From Bacillota bacterium (GTDB taxonomy: Bacteria; Bacillota; UBA4882; UBA8346), in contig JANQHU010000013.1 in assembly GCA_028282485.1 (NCBI GenBank), forward strand, positions 1 through 6,038: a stretch of 6,038 nt of DNA, in the 5' to 3' direction. The notes beneath the pieces were generated by a model. The model was given only the letters and a program-made list of their open reading frames with translations. It had not been told where the DNA came from and did not search any database. Of the stretch, positions 5,214 to 6,038 are shown in pieces (the stretch's first letter is position 1; every line of letters starts with the position of its first letter). The position numbers and the translations under genes were made by a program.

Positions 5214-6038
5214 ATGGCGGAGGGCAATAATAGCACGGCACTGTTAACCGGAAGTTATCTGAAAAACGGCGAACTGGTGGTAGTTATTTTAGTGGTCTTA
5301 ATTTTGACCATGTTTATTGTGCCGTTACCTTCAATTATTTTAGACTTCTTTATCTTAATTAACTTTTGTGTGGGATTTGCCGTTATTTTATTGACCATGA
5401 ATGTGCACCGTAGTTTGGAATTATCGGTTTTTCCTACACTATTATTAGTAATTACCCTTTTTCGGTTAGCTTTAAATGTTTCTTCGACTCGTTTAGTATT
5501 ATTGTATGCTGATGCCGGCATGGTAATTGATGCTTTCGGACGAGTCGTGGCTGGTAATAATAATATTGTTGGTTTAGTAATGTTTGTGATTTTAACCATT
5601 ATTCAATTTATTGTAATTACTAAAGGTTCGGAGCGGGTAGCCGAAGTGGGGGCGCGATTTACTCTTGACGCCATGCCCGGAAAACAAATGAGTATTGATG
5701 CTGATCTGAATGCAGGGCTGATTAACGAGGCCGACGCACGTGACAGAAGGCAGGAAATCGAACGGGAAGCTGACTTTTACGGTGCCATGGATGGAGCTAG
5801 TAAATTTGTAAAAGGCGATGCTATCGCCGGGATTTTAATTATTATCATTAATATTGTGGGCGGCTTTGTTATTGGAGCCACTCAGAAGGGTTATAGTATT
5901 GAAGAATCCTTTGCTACCTATTCCTTATTAACCATCGGGGATGGCCTGGTTTCGCAAATACCAGCGCTTTTGTTATCTACCGCCACTGGTATTTTAGTGA
6001 CCCGTTCGGCCTCCGAAAATAATTTGGGTAAGGATTTG
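5214..6038 (+). CDS. flhA: Flagellar export gate protein FlhA (first 275 residues, runs off right edge)
   Basis: The frame is open for 275 codons to the window edge, about 40 percent of the usual ~690 residues. It is the membrane half of FlhA, the ring-forming export gate of the flagellar type III system. Hydrophobic segments lie at about 20-40, 42-62, 73-89, 117-137, 203-223 and 238-262. Conserved blocks include TLFRLALNVSSTR (81-93), the FHIPEP signature RFTLDAMPGKQMSIDADLN (148-166), YGAMDGASKFVKGDAIAG (189-206) and GDGLVSQIPALLLSTATGI (242-260). Asp202 in KGD appears to match the Asp tied to proton coupling in Salmonella FlhA. The missing part would include the cytosolic domain that binds chaperones. 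The ATG at 5214 has AAGGAG at 5203-5208. Non-flagellar homologues (SctV/LcrD) exist, but the sequence and Gram-positive setting favour flagella. It appears to be the first gene of its transcript. Confidence 0.95.
   Translation, partial: MAEGNNSTALLTGSYLKNGELVVVILVVLILTMFIVPLPSIILDFFILINFCVGFAVILLTMNVHRSLELSVFPTLLLVITLFRLALNVSSTRLVLLYADAGMVIDAFGRVVAGNNNIVGLVMFVILTIIQFIVITKGSERVAEVGARFTLDAMPGKQMSIDADLNAGLINEADARDRRQEIEREADFYGAMDGASKFVKGDAIAGILIIIINIVGGFVIGATQKGYSIEESFATYSLLTIGDGLVSQIPALLLSTATGILVTRSASENNLGKDL

Noticed and set aside
5255..5599. A 114-codon open frame on the minus strand inside flhA
   Set aside because: It is antisense to conserved FlhA sequence and its Thr/Lys/Ile-rich product looks like the shadow of the coding strand.

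Overview
The window looks like a low-GC, Gram-positive-type anaerobe (Firmicutes/Clostridia-like, possibly Halanaerobiales). This rests on AT-rich DNA, strong AAGGAGG-type ribosome sites, a tandem feoA-feoA-feoB ferrous-iron locus with the small Cys-rich FeoB partner usual in Clostridia, a Bacillus-type FlhA, and an AAA-ATPase-like gene of the kind often amplified in such genomes. The genus assignment is inference.

Layout. (1) 1-601, minus: 5' part of an AAA-ATPase-like gene that runs off the left edge, with a candidate extended -10 promoter. (2) 745-1386, minus: an unrecognised 213-residue membrane-anchored protein with one Asp-rich calcium-loop-like motif. Two copies of a 40-bp direct repeat (36/40 identical) lie on either side of it. 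(3) 1387-1758: a 372-bp AT-rich intergenic region with the second repeat copy, a hairpin, and then a promoter and Fur box facing right. (4) 1759-4887, plus: an iron-uptake cluster made of two different FeoA proteins, FeoB, a 55-residue FeoB-associated Cys-rich membrane protein and a DUF2325 protein. A second Fur box lies between feoA2 and feoB, and the cluster ends in a hairpin terminator at about 4929-4968. (5) 4888-5213: an AT-rich spacer with a candidate sigma-A promoter. (6) 5214-6038, plus: the first 275 codons of flhA, a flagellar export gate gene, running off the right edge.

How the genes work together. FeoB is the membrane Fe2+ transporter with an N-terminal G-protein domain. The FeoA proteins are small cytosolic SH3-like partners, and the Cys-rich peptide is a membrane-tethered accessory. 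DUF2325 has no settled role; here it is a probable operon member with several Cys and His residues. The two Fur boxes suggest the cluster is repressed when iron is plentiful, with feoB possibly controlled separately from the feoA pair. The AAA-ATPase-like gene, the orphan membrane protein and flhA have no evident functional link to iron uptake.

I found no tRNA, rRNA, CRISPR array, riboswitch or transposase. The observations most worth checking are the DUF2325 protein as a Feo accessory, the paired Fur boxes, and the direct repeats around the orphan gene.
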